Assembly: GCF_000829055.1 (NCBI RefSeq)
Contig: NZ_AP012544.1
Coordinates: 1 to 64,000 of the forward strand
From: Lacticaseibacillus casei DSM 20011 = JCM 1134 = ATCC 393
GTDB lineage: Bacteria > Bacillota > Bacilli > Lactobacillales > Lactobacillaceae
Direction of reading: 5' to 3'
DNA length: 64,000 nt
Both the position numbers and the translations under genes were made by a program. Positions 20,379-28,381 of the stretch are shown one piece after another; position 1 is the first letter of the stretch, and each line of letters opens with the position of its first letter. Under the pieces are notes generated by a model. It made no database searches. It was given only the letters and a program-made list of their open reading frames with translations, and was not told where the DNA came from.

Positions 20379-21635
20379 ATGAAATTCAATAAAGCTATGA
20401 TTACATTGGTTGCCGCAGTTACCTTAGCAGGTTCTGCCAGCGCCGTAACACCGGTTTTCGCTGACACAAGTGCCAGCATCGCTTCTAACAAAAGCGAAAC
20501 GAACGATTTATTAAAACAAATCGAAGCAGCCAACACTGAGGTCATCAATCTTAACAAACAGATTGACGATAAGAATTCGCAAATCAGTGATGCCACAGCC
20601 AAGATCAGTGCAACCGATGCCCAGATCAAATCATTGAGCGGCCAAATCACGGCTGCCCAAAAGAACGTGACGGCACGGAAGAACAACTTGAAAGACCAAC
20701 TGATTTCCCTTCAAAAGAAGGCTGGCAGCTCGGTTAGCGGCAATGTCTACATCGACTTCGTGTTGAACTCACAAAGTCTTTCGGACTTGATCGCCCGCAC
20801 CATGACCGTTGGCAAACTCAGCCAAGCCAGCAAGGAAGCGCTGGACGCTGTGACCGTTGCCAAGGACAAACTGGCAGGACTGAAGAACCAACAGGAAACA
20901 GCGCGTCAGACGTTGGTTTCAACCAAGTCATCGCTTGAAACCCAGAAGTCTCAGTTGGTTACCTTGCAAAAGACAGCTAGCGACAAGCAAGATGCCTTGA
21001 ACAAGCAAATCAATGACCACCGTGACGAATTAGTTGCTTTGCAAAGCCAGTTCGCACAGGAACAGGAAAAGACCGCTGCGGCAACCCAGGCTGCTTTGAA
21101 GACGGTCGCTGCATCAACCGGTTCTGCATCAAGCAAGAGTGCCGAAAGCAGCAGTTCAACAACTAAGGCTGCTTCAAGCCAAAGCACCCTCTCCACAACC
21201 AGCACCTCTTCCAACAGCGGTGCCTCATCATCCGTCATCAGCAACACCACCGCTTCAGGTAGCGGCAGCCATGCTGATTACAGTACTTCAGGCAACACTT
21301 ATCCTTGGGGTCAATGCACCTGGTACGTTAAGTCTGTCGCTTCATGGGCAGGCAATGGCTGGGGCAACGGCGCTGAATGGGGCGCTTCCGCTGCAGCTGC
21401 AGGCTTCACGGTTAACCACACACCGGCAGCCGGCTCAATCATTGTCTTCGCTGCTGGCCAATCAGTTGGCGGCCAATGGACTGCTGATGGTCAATATGGT
21501 CACGTTGCTTACGTTCAATCCGTTTCCGGCGACAGCGTCACCATTTCCCAAGGCGGCATGGGCTTCAGCTCACCAACCGGCCCGAACACCCAGACCATCT
21601 CTGGCGCAAGCAGCTACACTTATATCCACCGGTAA
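20379..21635 (+). CDS. Secreted CHAP-domain cell-wall hydrolase (p40/Msp2 type)
   Basis: 418-residue secreted protein. Signal peptide about 1-29 (cleavage after VFA). A long coiled coil runs from about 35 to 240, and a Ser/Thr-rich linker from about 245 to 305. The C-terminal CHAP domain has the catalytic Cys in YPWGQCTWYVK and His in YGHVAYVQSV. The arrangement and sequence match the major secreted protein p40 (Msp2) of the L. casei/rhamnosus group, a gut-epithelium-active peptidoglycan endopeptidase. The ribosome binding site is GGGTGAGG. The gene is monocistronic with its own terminator. Confidence 0.93.
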   Translation: MKFNKAMITLVAAVTLAGSASAVTPVFADTSASIASNKSETNDLLKQIEAANTEVINLNKQIDDKNSQISDATAKISATDAQIKSLSGQITAAQKNVTARKNNLKDQLISLQKKAGSSVSGNVYIDFVLNSQSLSDLIARTMTVGKLSQASKEALDAVTVAKDKLAGLKNQQETARQTLVSTKSSLETQKSQLVTLQKTASDKQDALNKQINDHRDELVALQSQFAQEQEKTAAATQAALKTVAASTGSASSKSAESSSSTTKAASSQSTLSTTSTSSNSGASSSVISNTTASGSGSHADYSTSGNTYPWGQCTWYVKSVASWAGNGWGNGAEWGASAAAAGFTVNHTPAAGSIIVFAAGQSVGGQWTADGQYGHVAYVQSVSGDSVTISQGGMGFSSPTGPNTQTISGASSYTYIHR

Positions 21636-21704
21636 TTTTACCCACCCTTAATCACGTCTTGGGATCCCATTTTCGGATACCAACCTAAAAATACCGCGGG
21701 AACC

Positions 21705-21755
21705 AAAAGAAGCCTCGGAATCTTTGCAAGTGCATAGATTCCGAGGCTTCTTTTT
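21705..21755 (+). terminator. Terminator after p40
   Basis: Long stem AAGAAGCCTCGGAATCT / AGATTCCGAGGCTTCTT followed by T. It could also serve the minus-strand gene ending at 21830. Confidence 0.92.
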
Positions 21756-21829
21756 ATGGTTGCTATGAGAACTGCCGTGGATTCAGCACAACAGTTAATG
21801 ACACGGCGGCTGTCTAGATGTTTAAAACC

Positions 21830-22939
21830 CTAGCAATCGCACGCCACATCGCATGTGTCACAATCATCAAGATAGAAACTGTTGGCGCGACTCACCGTTA
21901 CAAAATCGCCAATGTCCCAATTTTCCCGTTCGGCTATTTCATTCACGATGACGCCAAACCGTTGGCGGAACTTGTAGATATAGCAGAAAATCGCGTCTTG
22001 GTGGCGAACGTCCGGACCGACAACAAACACGTTTTTGGCGCGGATCGATTCATCAACGTCACTTAACTTAATCTCGCCATCAACACTTTCGAAAAGTTCC
22101 GGCCATAATTTTAGCGGGCCCGGGTTGAATCCCGTACACAGGATCGGTTTGTAAGGCGTCGTGATGGTCCGGCCGTCGGTAAACCACAGCTGATACTGTG
22201 ATGGAGAATCGCTGGTCACCGTTTTTAAGGTTGCATTTTGTTGTAAGGTGATCCGATCCGCAACTGCTGGCGGCAAATCCAAGAACCGGCGCCGGGTGTA
22301 TGGAGCCAGGCGGATGCTGGGATCAGGTGAAGCAGCGTTTAAGCCGGTCGATTCCGTGATCATCAGAACTTTATGCCCGAGCGTGGCCAGATTGATCGCA
22401 GCATCCACGCCGCTTTCATTGCCACCGATGACAATTTGGGTTTCCCCTGGCAAATCCTGCCAGGAATGCACCTGCTGATAGTGAATGACATTTTCAGGGT
22501 GATCGGTTAACTTCGGAAAAGCAAATTGCCCGACTGCCATAATCAAATATTTACTTTCAACGACACCGTGATCAGTCTCAATGGTATAGCTGTCGGCATT
22601 GGCCGTAATGGCGCCAACACGTGTATGTTCAGCAATCGGTAACGTATAAGTCTCTGCCACCAGCTTCAAATAATCGGTAAACTGAGGCCCGCTAAGATGT
22701 TCGGTTCCCAGCGTATATGCCGGCGACGTCTCCATGGTAACGGCATTTAAGTCCGGCATGCCGAAACCATTACTGGTAAATGATGGCGTGATGAATCGGG
22801 TTTCTTTTGGCCAGTTGCGAAAACTTTCGCCAATTTCACCTTGCTCCAAAATCTGAAATTCCTGACAGCCTAATTGTTTCAAGATGACGCCAACGCCAAT
22901 TCCGGCTGCTCCGCCACCAATAATCGTAATTTGATTCAT
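21830..22939 (-). CDS. FAD/NAD(P)-binding flavoprotein with a C-terminal Cys cluster
   Basis: 369 residues, related to YpdA/CzcO-type flavin-dependent oxidoreductases. The FAD site is IIGGGAAGIGVG near the N-terminus and the NAD(P) site IVIGGNESGVDAAINL near 168-183. The chain ends in a short cysteine-rich tail, DDCDTCDVACDC, which could bind a metal or act as a redox relay. I do not know this tail from the family. ATG 22939 follows AAGGAGAAA. It lies 19 bp after the Amt-family gene in the same direction, so the two probably form an operon. Substrate unknown. Confidence 0.8.
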   Translation of the reverse strand: MNQITIIGGGAAGIGVGVILKQLGCQEFQILEQGEIGESFRNWPKETRFITPSFTSNGFGMPDLNAVTMETSPAYTLGTEHLSGPQFTDYLKLVAETYTLPIAEHTRVGAITANADSYTIETDHGVVESKYLIMAVGQFAFPKLTDHPENVIHYQQVHSWQDLPGETQIVIGGNESGVDAAINLATLGHKVLMITESTGLNAASPDPSIRLAPYTRRRFLDLPPAVADRITLQQNATLKTVTSDSPSQYQLWFTDGRTITTPYKPILCTGFNPGPLKLWPELFESVDGEIKLSDVDESIRAKNVFVVGPDVRHQDAIFCYIYKFRQRFGVIVNEIAERENWDIGDFVTVSRANSFYLDDCDTCDVACDC

Positions 22940-22958
22940 ATATTCATTTCTCCTTACA

Positions 22959-24032
22959 TCATTCCAGACGCTTACTATCACGCACCATTAATCGATTCAG
23001 GCCGGTTTCACTCACATGTGCCGCGGCCTGAGCCAAAATGGTGCCGACAACGGTCAACCCGACCGCCACTAAGACCGCCAACAGCTCCACGCCAGCGAAA
23101 CGGACACCATCCTGGCGCGTCACCATTCGCGCCACCATCAGACCGATAACACCAGTCAGGCCGCCAACAGCATTAATCGCAAAAGAATCAACTGCATCGT
23201 AGAATCTTTTAGCATGTTGCATCTGCACGACCGCCGTCTGACATAGCCCGCCGGAAACAACGGCGACCACGGCCATGGTGCCTGCACCGACATAGCCGAC
23301 CAAAGCCGTACTCGTTACCAATCCGCATAAAATGCCATTCAGTAAGTCACCTAAGCTCACCGATTGCGTTCGCCAATACGTCAACCAGCACCATCCGGCA
23401 ATCGCCGCCAAAACCGCAATGAGCGTTTTGACCAGCACCTGCAAAGCCTGGGCATTCAGGCCACCCACCGGCGCTAAATTAAAGCCCAACCAGCCCACCA
23501 GTATCATGATCGTTGCGGCGTAATCCGTACGAAAATCATTCGCCACAACCGCCTCACGACTGCGGGTCAACGACTTTGCCAAGACAAGACTGGTCAGCCC
23601 CGCCGTCAGATGCACGACAATACCGCCGGAAAAATCCAGTGCACCCAGTCGCTGCAACCAACCGCCATCCGACCATAGCCAGTGCGCCAGCGGGCAATAA
23701 ACCAACGCCGTCCAAACCGGCACAAAAATCACCAAGTAACGGCCATGTTTAAAGCCAACAACGGTCCCGATCAACATGGCGATCGCATATAAGTAAAAAT
23801 CCATCTGCACCAACCCATTCAGCAAATCCGCAAAACGGTTAATCTGTAACAGATTGGTGCCAAATGCCAGGTAATTACCAAACACCAACCAGCAGCCGAT
23901 CGCCACCATCAACGCAACGCTCATGGTTAAAAGTGCCGGCTGCTGCCGCGAGCGCGGTAACATACCCACGTATAACAACGGTACGCTAAAGATCATCGGC
24001 AGCATGATCAGGAAACAGACAAGTGCAAACAT
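22959..24032 (-). CDS. amt: Amt/MEP/Rh-family transporter with a changed twin-His site
   Basis: 357-residue membrane protein of the ammonium-transporter family, shorter than usual Amt proteins. GWLGFNLAP and DFSGGIVVHLTAG are family motifs, the latter with the first twin His (H141). The second conserved His of the pore, normally in a VFGVHGVGG context, is Asn287 here (SFAINAVGG). It may therefore conduct differently or act as a sensor. ATG 24032 follows GGGGGG. No glnK gene is adjacent. An inverted repeat TGACCGC / GCGGTCA lies upstream at about 24115-24153. Confidence 0.82.
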   Translation of the reverse strand: MFALVCFLIMLPMIFSVPLLYVGMLPRSRQQPALLTMSVALMVAIGCWLVFGNYLAFGTNLLQINRFADLLNGLVQMDFYLYAIAMLIGTVVGFKHGRYLVIFVPVWTALVYCPLAHWLWSDGGWLQRLGALDFSGGIVVHLTAGLTSLVLAKSLTRSREAVVANDFRTDYAATIMILVGWLGFNLAPVGGLNAQALQVLVKTLIAVLAAIAGWCWLTYWRTQSVSLGDLLNGILCGLVTSTALVGYVGAGTMAVVAVVSGGLCQTAVVQMQHAKRFYDAVDSFAINAVGGLTGVIGLMVARMVTRQDGVRFAGVELLAVLVAVGLTVVGTILAQAAAHVSETGLNRLMVRDSKRLE

Positions 24033-24261
24033 AAATGACCCCCCTTGTAAACTTTCATCAGCTTGAAAATCAGGCTGAGCAAGCGTTAGTGACCCTTTGC
24101 TATTCAGTTGTCTATGACCGCTTCTACCTATAGACATGCGGTCAGTATGCGTAGCTATTTTTGAAGCTACCTACCTCGCTTTCTAAAACGTAACCATTAC
24201 GATTAAGAAGCGACTGTTACCTTATCATTTGTTGGTTAGTGGTGTCAACTGATATTTTTGG

Positions 24262-24296
24262 CAAAAAAAGACGACACCTCTGCTAAAAGTGTCGCC
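24262..24296 (-). terminator. Minus-strand terminator after the 24354 gene
   Basis: On the minus strand: GCGACAC / GTGTCGT stem followed by T7. Confidence 0.8.
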
Positions 24297-24353
24297 CTGC
24301 TGCCAGTCTGTTTTCAAAAATAAATGGTGTGCGCTAGGCCCAGTTATCCCTGG

Positions 24354-24536
24354 TCACAAACGTTCCTTTCTCGAGAAATGGCAAACCGCTATTTCTCCTA
24401 CGGTGTTAACAACCCAAATAAGTGGCATGATCGTCAATATATTCAACATTGCCTGTCTGAAGGTATCGCCGATTAACATTCGGAAAAGGACATTTATCAG
24501 GCAGCAAATTGACCAAAAAATGAGCTTAAGAACCAT
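24354..24536 (-). CDS. Hypothetical 60-residue hydrophobic protein
   Basis: Open frame of mostly hydrophobic residues with two likely membrane helices (about 2-20 and 32-50), ending in a basic tail. No convincing ribosome binding site: a G-rich run lies about 13 nt upstream. A terminator directly downstream on the same strand supports transcription. Because it sits next to the bacteriocin locus, an immunity or accessory role is possible but unproven. It may instead be the tail of a decayed larger gene: the +1 frame upstream also reads as a hydrophobic start. Confidence 0.35.
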   Translation of the reverse strand: MVLKLIFWSICCLINVLFRMLIGDTFRQAMLNILTIMPLIWVVNTVGEIAVCHFSRKERL

Positions 24537-24616
24537 ACCAAATAGCGCCCCCAAACAATATAAGCAGCGTCTTTTTTAGACCATTGCTTCTTACTTCACG
24601 TTTCCCAAGCAGAAAT

Positions 24617-24799
24617 TCATCTATATTTCTTCGAATAGAAATAATAGACCAGACCGAGACCAGTTCCAAGAAGCAAGCAAATCAAGATTAGAACGGGATT
24701 GAACCAATTGTTAGGGTTTGTGTTAACATTTGTGTTCAAATAGACCGCAACGGCGTAGACTGCGGCAACGCCCAGAACAGATTTAGGTTTTGGTGTCAT
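24617..24799 (-). CDS. Small membrane protein, possible bacteriocin immunity protein
   Basis: 60 residues with two membrane helices (about 7-22 and 33-53) and a lysine-rich end. ATG 24799 follows a strong AAGGAGAAA. It lies downstream of the bacteriocin precursor in the same direction, separated by a terminator-like hairpin that may reduce rather than abolish read-through. Small hydrophobic proteins in this position are often immunity proteins. The assignment rests on context only. Confidence 0.6.
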   Translation of the reverse strand: MTPKPKSVLGVAAVYAVAVYLNTNVNTNPNNWFNPVLILICLLLGTGLGLVYYFYSKKYR

Positions 24800-24834
24800 G
24801 GGGTTTCTCCTTGTACGATTTATCTTCAAGTTCG

Positions 24835-24875
24835 AAAAAGACACTGGACTCCGGTTCAAATCCAGTGTCTTTTTT
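24835..24875. terminator. Bidirectional hairpin between bacteriocin gene and small membrane protein gene
   Basis: Perfect 14-bp stem AAAAAGACACTGGA / TCCAGTGTCTTTTT, with T runs on both strands. It probably attenuates transcription from the bacteriocin gene into the 24617 gene. Confidence 0.9.
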
Positions 24876-24940
24876 GTTTAAAACCAAGAAATGACCTGGT
24901 TTCTTATTTGCAACACATTCCGCTGACTAATGACGTAGCA

Positions 24941-25168
24941 TTAAATCCAGCAGCTTGCCCAGTAACCTATCCCTGCCCCAAGACCAGAAGCTCCACCAGC
25001 CCCTAAGGCACTGGCCGGTCCACCAAATGCTCCTACAAAAGCGCCGCTTGCAAAGCCTGATAGCATAGCTTTATTAGCCTCCTTAGCAGAGCATTTTCCG
25101 CCTTTGCCACCAGCCACTTTTTGAAGTTGTGCCTCGTTCAAAGAAACTAATGTGTTGAATGTTGACAT
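24941..25168 (-). CDS. Class II bacteriocin precursor with double-glycine leader
   Basis: 75 residues. The leader MSTFNTLVSLNEAQLQKVAGG has the LxxxxLxxVxGG pattern cut by bacteriocin ABC exporters. The mature part (about 54 residues) starts KGGKCS, is rich in Gly/Ala with repeated GxxxG-like spacing, and ends in YWASCWI. This is typical of two-peptide (class IIb) bacteriocins, though no second peptide is seen. One Cys near each end could form a disulfide. RBS GAGAGGAT. No dedicated exporter or regulator lies in the window. IS30 copy 2 sits 70 bp upstream and may have removed its original promoter context. Confidence 0.88.
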   Translation of the reverse strand: MSTFNTLVSLNEAQLQKVAGGKGGKCSAKEANKAMLSGFASGAFVGAFGGPASALGAGGASGLGAGIGYWASCWI

Positions 25169-25237
25169 TATAATTATCCTCTCTATTTTTGATCAAGTTA
25201 CACGTGGAGTTCTCACTAAAATGATTGACAATTTTAT

Positions 25238-26498
25238 CGTAAATTGCAAGAACAAGTTAGCCAGTCGTTGAGGACAATCCCAGAACAGGCCGTTATCAAA
25301 TAGAAGTTGTGGCGCTAGAGAGACTACTGGGCCATGCGGCGAACGCGCCGAGCTTCGGCCTCAAAGTTTTGCTGGGGTGTGCAGTAGCCCTGTTGTTTGC
25401 GAGGCAACTGATTCAAGCGGTCTTGCGTGGCCTGCACTTGACTAGGGCTAATGTCATCTAGGGACATGCCCTTAGGGAAGTCCTGGCGGATCATCCGGTT
25501 ATGTGCCTCGTTGGTGCCACGGTCGCAGGACGTGTAAGGATGGGCGTAGAAGATCTCAGTTTCCGTCCCAGCAAAAGCAGTATTTAAGGCGGTGAACTCG
25601 GGTCCGTTGTCGGCTGTGATGGTCTTGATGCAAGCTCCCCATTCGCGCTTGATTCCACGCAATGCATAGCTCACAGAGTCTGCATCTCGTCCTTCGATCA
25701 AGCGGAGAAGTTGGCAACGGGTCTTGCGCTCAATCAGAGTCAAGATGACGCTCTCCTTGCCATTGCGTTTACCGACAATGGTATCCATCTCCCAGTGACC
25801 GAACTGCCTGCATCGTTCAACGACCTTAGGCCGTTCCTCGATACTGCGGCCAGCCAGGCGCTTAGCCTTGGTGTGGTGCTGGTGAGAGGTCTTCCGCTTA
25901 GTCTTCTCCAACAGGTCGATATTTCGAATCTCTAGGCGTTGGTCGTCAATGTGCTGGTACAAAGTCGAGGCACAAACAAGCTCTTCAGGAGTAAACAGCT
26001 TGTGTCGCTTGGCATAGCCGATTGAAGCATCCGGCGACCATTTGTCCTGCTTAGCTCGCTGTACGTACCAGGCTAAGAAGACCTGTACGCTGGCGAACTT
26101 GTCAGGACGATGGCAGCTCAAGCGTGCAGTCTCGTAACGTGCCTGAGCAGCCTCTGGCAGGTATTGTCGATGGTAGACGCGCTTGCCATTACTCTTCTTG
26201 ACCTGATCTACTGTACCTCGCTTGATTTCATTATTAATGGTCTGCGGGCAGACGCCAATTTCAGCAGCAATCCAACGATTGGACTTCCCAGCTTGGCGGA
26301 ATCCGGCCACTTTTCCGCGCTCGAGTGATGTTAAGTGCTGACCTTTTTGGCGGTGTGTGCTATCCTGTTTCTGCATCAAGACAATATCCTCTTCCATTGT
26401 TTGTGTAGGAACTTCAATGATACAGGATATCTGTTCTTGATGTTTTTTATTGTCCAAAAAATTTTGAGACAGTGGCTAACTTGATTCTAAAATGCGCG
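25238..26498 (-). mobile_element. IS30-family insertion sequence, copy 2 (inverted relative to copy 1)
   Basis: 1261 bp, the same element as copy 1 on the opposite strand. Left flank TTGACAATTTTAT (25225-25237) is the reverse complement of the left flank of copy 1. Right flank AACAAAAAATCTG (26499-26511) is the reverse complement of the right flank of copy 1. The flanks of copy 2 do not match each other. Confidence 0.95.
25324..26457 (-). CDS. IS30-family transposase (copy 2)
   Basis: 377 residues, intact DDE motifs as in copy 1. Differences from copy 1: His169 instead of Tyr and Cys216 instead of Arg. Cys216 is shared with copy 3 and His169 is unique to this copy. Confidence 0.95.
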   Translation of the reverse strand: MDNKKHQEQISCIIEVPTQTMEEDIVLMQKQDSTHRQKGQHLTSLERGKVAGFRQAGKSNRWIAAEIGVCPQTINNEIKRGTVDQVKKSNGKRVYHRQYLPEAAQARYETARLSCHRPDKFASVQVFLAWYVQRAKQDKWSPDASIGYAKRHKLFTPEELVCASTLYQHIDDQRLEIRNIDLLEKTKRKTSHQHHTKAKRLAGRSIEERPKVVERCRQFGHWEMDTIVGKRNGKESVILTLIERKTRCQLLRLIEGRDADSVSYALRGIKREWGACIKTITADNGPEFTALNTAFAGTETEIFYAHPYTSCDRGTNEAHNRMIRQDFPKGMSLDDISPSQVQATQDRLNQLPRKQQGYCTPQQNFEAEARRVRRMAQ

Positions 26499-26519
26499 AA
26501 CAAAAAATCTGTTGTTAAA

Positions 26520-26534
26520 TGAACACTTTGTTGA
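26520..26534. promoter_or_regulatory. Operator-like palindrome upstream of the TetR gene
   Basis: TGAACACTTTGTTGA, with the same half-sites as the site at 16815-16829 upstream of the ABC operon. It lies 28 bp before the TetR start codon, so autoregulation is likely. Confidence 0.6.
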
Positions 26535-26562
26535 AATCATGTTGGTTTAGAGGTGAACGTTG

Positions 26563-27114
26563 ATGTCAGGAACACGGGACAATCGCCGGGTTCAGTATAC
26601 GGTGAGTCAGTTTAAGACGGCCTTATTGCAGATTTTGGAAACCAAGGCGTTGGATGACGTCACCGTGACGGAGATTTGTCGTCAGGCGGATCTGAATCGC
26701 GGAACCTTTTACTTGCACTTCCAGTCACCCTTGGCTTTATTCGAACAGATTGAAATCGATTTACTCACTGAAATCCAACCGTATCTCAGTGTTAAAATAG
26801 ACGATATGACCAAGATGTTGGTGCCGATTCTCAAGGTCATCATGCAACATCCGCAAGCCGCAACGATTCTTTTAACCACACCGGATAGTTCGGTTTTACA
26901 AAAAATCGTGCGGCCGATTCAGGCACAAACGCAGTCACGTTATCAAACGTGGTATGGCGAGACTGACAAAGATCATCTCGATTATTATTATACGTTCTTC
27001 ATCAGTGGGACCGTGGGTGTGTTAACCATGTGGCTAAAGCGTGGCATGCAAGAGCCGCCGGAGCAAATTGCGAAGGTGATCGAAAATGTGGTTACCAAAG
27101 GGGCGCCGCACTAA
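26563..27114 (+). CDS. TetR/AcrR-family transcriptional regulator
   Basis: 183 residues. N-terminal HTH with VTVTEICRQADLNRGTFYLHF, then an all-helical ligand domain of the TetR C-terminal type common in Firmicutes. The ATG at 26563 follows GAGGTGAA. A TTG at 26560 is adjacent. IS30 copy 2 lies 64 bp upstream. Before the inferred inversion this gene stood divergently next to the ABC ATPase gene now at 16891. The shared operator-like site suggests it represses that transporter. Confidence 0.9.
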   Translation: MSGTRDNRRVQYTVSQFKTALLQILETKALDDVTVTEICRQADLNRGTFYLHFQSPLALFEQIEIDLLTEIQPYLSVKIDDMTKMLVPILKVIMQHPQAATILLTTPDSSVLQKIVRPIQAQTQSRYQTWYGETDKDHLDYYYTFFISGTVGVLTMWLKRGMQEPPEQIAKVIENVVTKGAPH

Positions 27115-27138
27115 CTAAGTCGTTTATGGGAGAAAAAG

Positions 27139-27945
27139 ATGCGAAATGTAAAATTAATTGCCAGTGATATGGACCAGACGCTGTTAACCAGCAAAGGTGT
27201 CTTACCACCGCACTTTGATCGTTACTTACACCGGCTTCATCAGGCAGGCATCGAATTCGTCGCTGCCAGTGGCCGACCGTTGTATACGTTGCAGGAAACC
27301 TTTCCGCACTTCAGCCAGCACATCTCGCTGGTTTGCGATAATGGCGGTTTAGTGGCAACGCATGGCCATATCATCGGAAAAAGTTTGATTTCCGCGGCCA
27401 AGTATCGCGAGATTGTGTCATTCATTCTTGAAAAAACCGATGGCGTTCCGGTGCTATGTGCCTTGGATGCCGCGTATATCAATGCGGTTGATGCCAAATA
27501 CGCACCAGCGCTGTTGCCGTTTTACCACAAGCTCAAAAAGGTGCCGAATTTGCTGTATATGTCGCTAGAAGTCGATAAGGTCACGATTTATTTTCCCAAT
27601 GCGGATAGTCGCAAGAATGCTGATCGCTATTTTCGGCCGGTGTTTGGTCAGGATTATACGGTTCAGGTGAGTGGCGAAACTTGGTTGGATATTCAAAATC
27701 TTGGCGTGAACAAAGGCCGCGGGATGCGGATTTTGAGTCGGCATTTTGATATTCCGACTGCCCAGATGATGGCGTTTGGTGATTATGATAATGATATTCC
27801 GATGCTGGAGACGGTTGGTTACAGTTATATTATGGCCAATGCGACGCAGGGGATGGCACAGCATGCCAAATATCGTACCCGTAGCAATGATGAATATGGC
27901 GTTTTACATGTGATGGATCAAGTCTTGCAGGCGCAGGAAGGCTAG
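27139..27945 (+). CDS. HAD-superfamily Cof-type phosphatase
   Basis: 268-residue class IIB HAD hydrolase acting on small phosphorylated metabolites such as sugar phosphates or FMN. Motif I DMDQTLL has nucleophile Asp10 and Asp12, motif II is VAASGR, and motif IV GDYDNDIPML holds the metal-binding acids. ATG 27139 follows GGGAGAAAA. The next gene starts nine bases after its stop. Confidence 0.93.
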   Translation: MRNVKLIASDMDQTLLTSKGVLPPHFDRYLHRLHQAGIEFVAASGRPLYTLQETFPHFSQHISLVCDNGGLVATHGHIIGKSLISAAKYREIVSFILEKTDGVPVLCALDAAYINAVDAKYAPALLPFYHKLKKVPNLLYMSLEVDKVTIYFPNADSRKNADRYFRPVFGQDYTVQVSGETWLDIQNLGVNKGRGMRILSRHFDIPTAQMMAFGDYDNDIPMLETVGYSYIMANATQGMAQHAKYRTRSNDEYGVLHVMDQVLQAQEG

Positions 27946-27953
27946 GCGAGCGC

Positions 27954-28274
27954 ATGGCGGCAATCGGGATGCGCGTGGTGATTGGCGGTTATGGGTTTGT
28001 GATGCTGCTGGTTGCCTGGCAGGCGTGGCAAGCCAAACAAGGGAACCTACTTTTCAATCAGCTAACGGCGCTGGCTGCGGTTTTGGTACTGACAGCGTCG
28101 GTGATTCCGGATAAGGTCAACGCGGTCATCGTTTTGCTGATCGGGTTGCTGGGTTTGTCCGTAGTGGCATGGCTCAATGGGATAGCAATGTACGGCAAGC
28201 CGCACGTAAGCCATCATTTGGTAAGGTTATTGGTACATTTGGTTTTGTTTGGGTTAGCGATTTGGTTGTTATAA
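27954..28274 (+). CDS. Small integral membrane protein, unknown function
   Basis: 106 residues with four predicted membrane helices (about 8-22, 36-50, 55-73 and 88-105). I do not recognise the family. It starts nine bases after the HAD gene without a clear ribosome binding site, so translation is probably coupled. An in-frame ATG at 27969 is an alternative. Closed by the terminator at 28302-28359. Confidence 0.65.
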   Translation: MAAIGMRVVIGGYGFVMLLVAWQAWQAKQGNLLFNQLTALAAVLVLTASVIPDKVNAVIVLLIGLLGLSVVAWLNGIAMYGKPHVSHHLVRLLVHLVLFGLAIWLL

Positions 28275-28301
28275 CTGAATCATTTGTACGATATGCGTTA
28301 G

Positions 28302-28359
28302 AAAAAAACTTCTCAGCAATCATTTGCACATTGCAACATGATCGCTGAGAAGTTTTTTT
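28302..28359. terminator. Bidirectional terminator between convergent genes
   Basis: Perfect stem AAAAAAACTTCTCAGC / GCTGAGAAGTTTTTTT with T/A runs on both sides. It serves both the 27954 gene and the minus-strand 28382 gene. Confidence 0.92.
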
Positions 28360-28381
28360 GTTTGATAATACCAAAACTTTA

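Noticed and set aside
24289..24579. 96-codon plus-strand frame opposite the small minus-strand gene
   Set aside because: Non-protein-like composition and no ribosome binding site. The terminator at its left edge supports the minus strand instead.
25711..25935. 74-codon frames opposite each IS30 transposase (also 16059, 35603 and 53759)
   Set aside because: Present in every copy only because the IS is repeated. They are shadows of the transposase gene.
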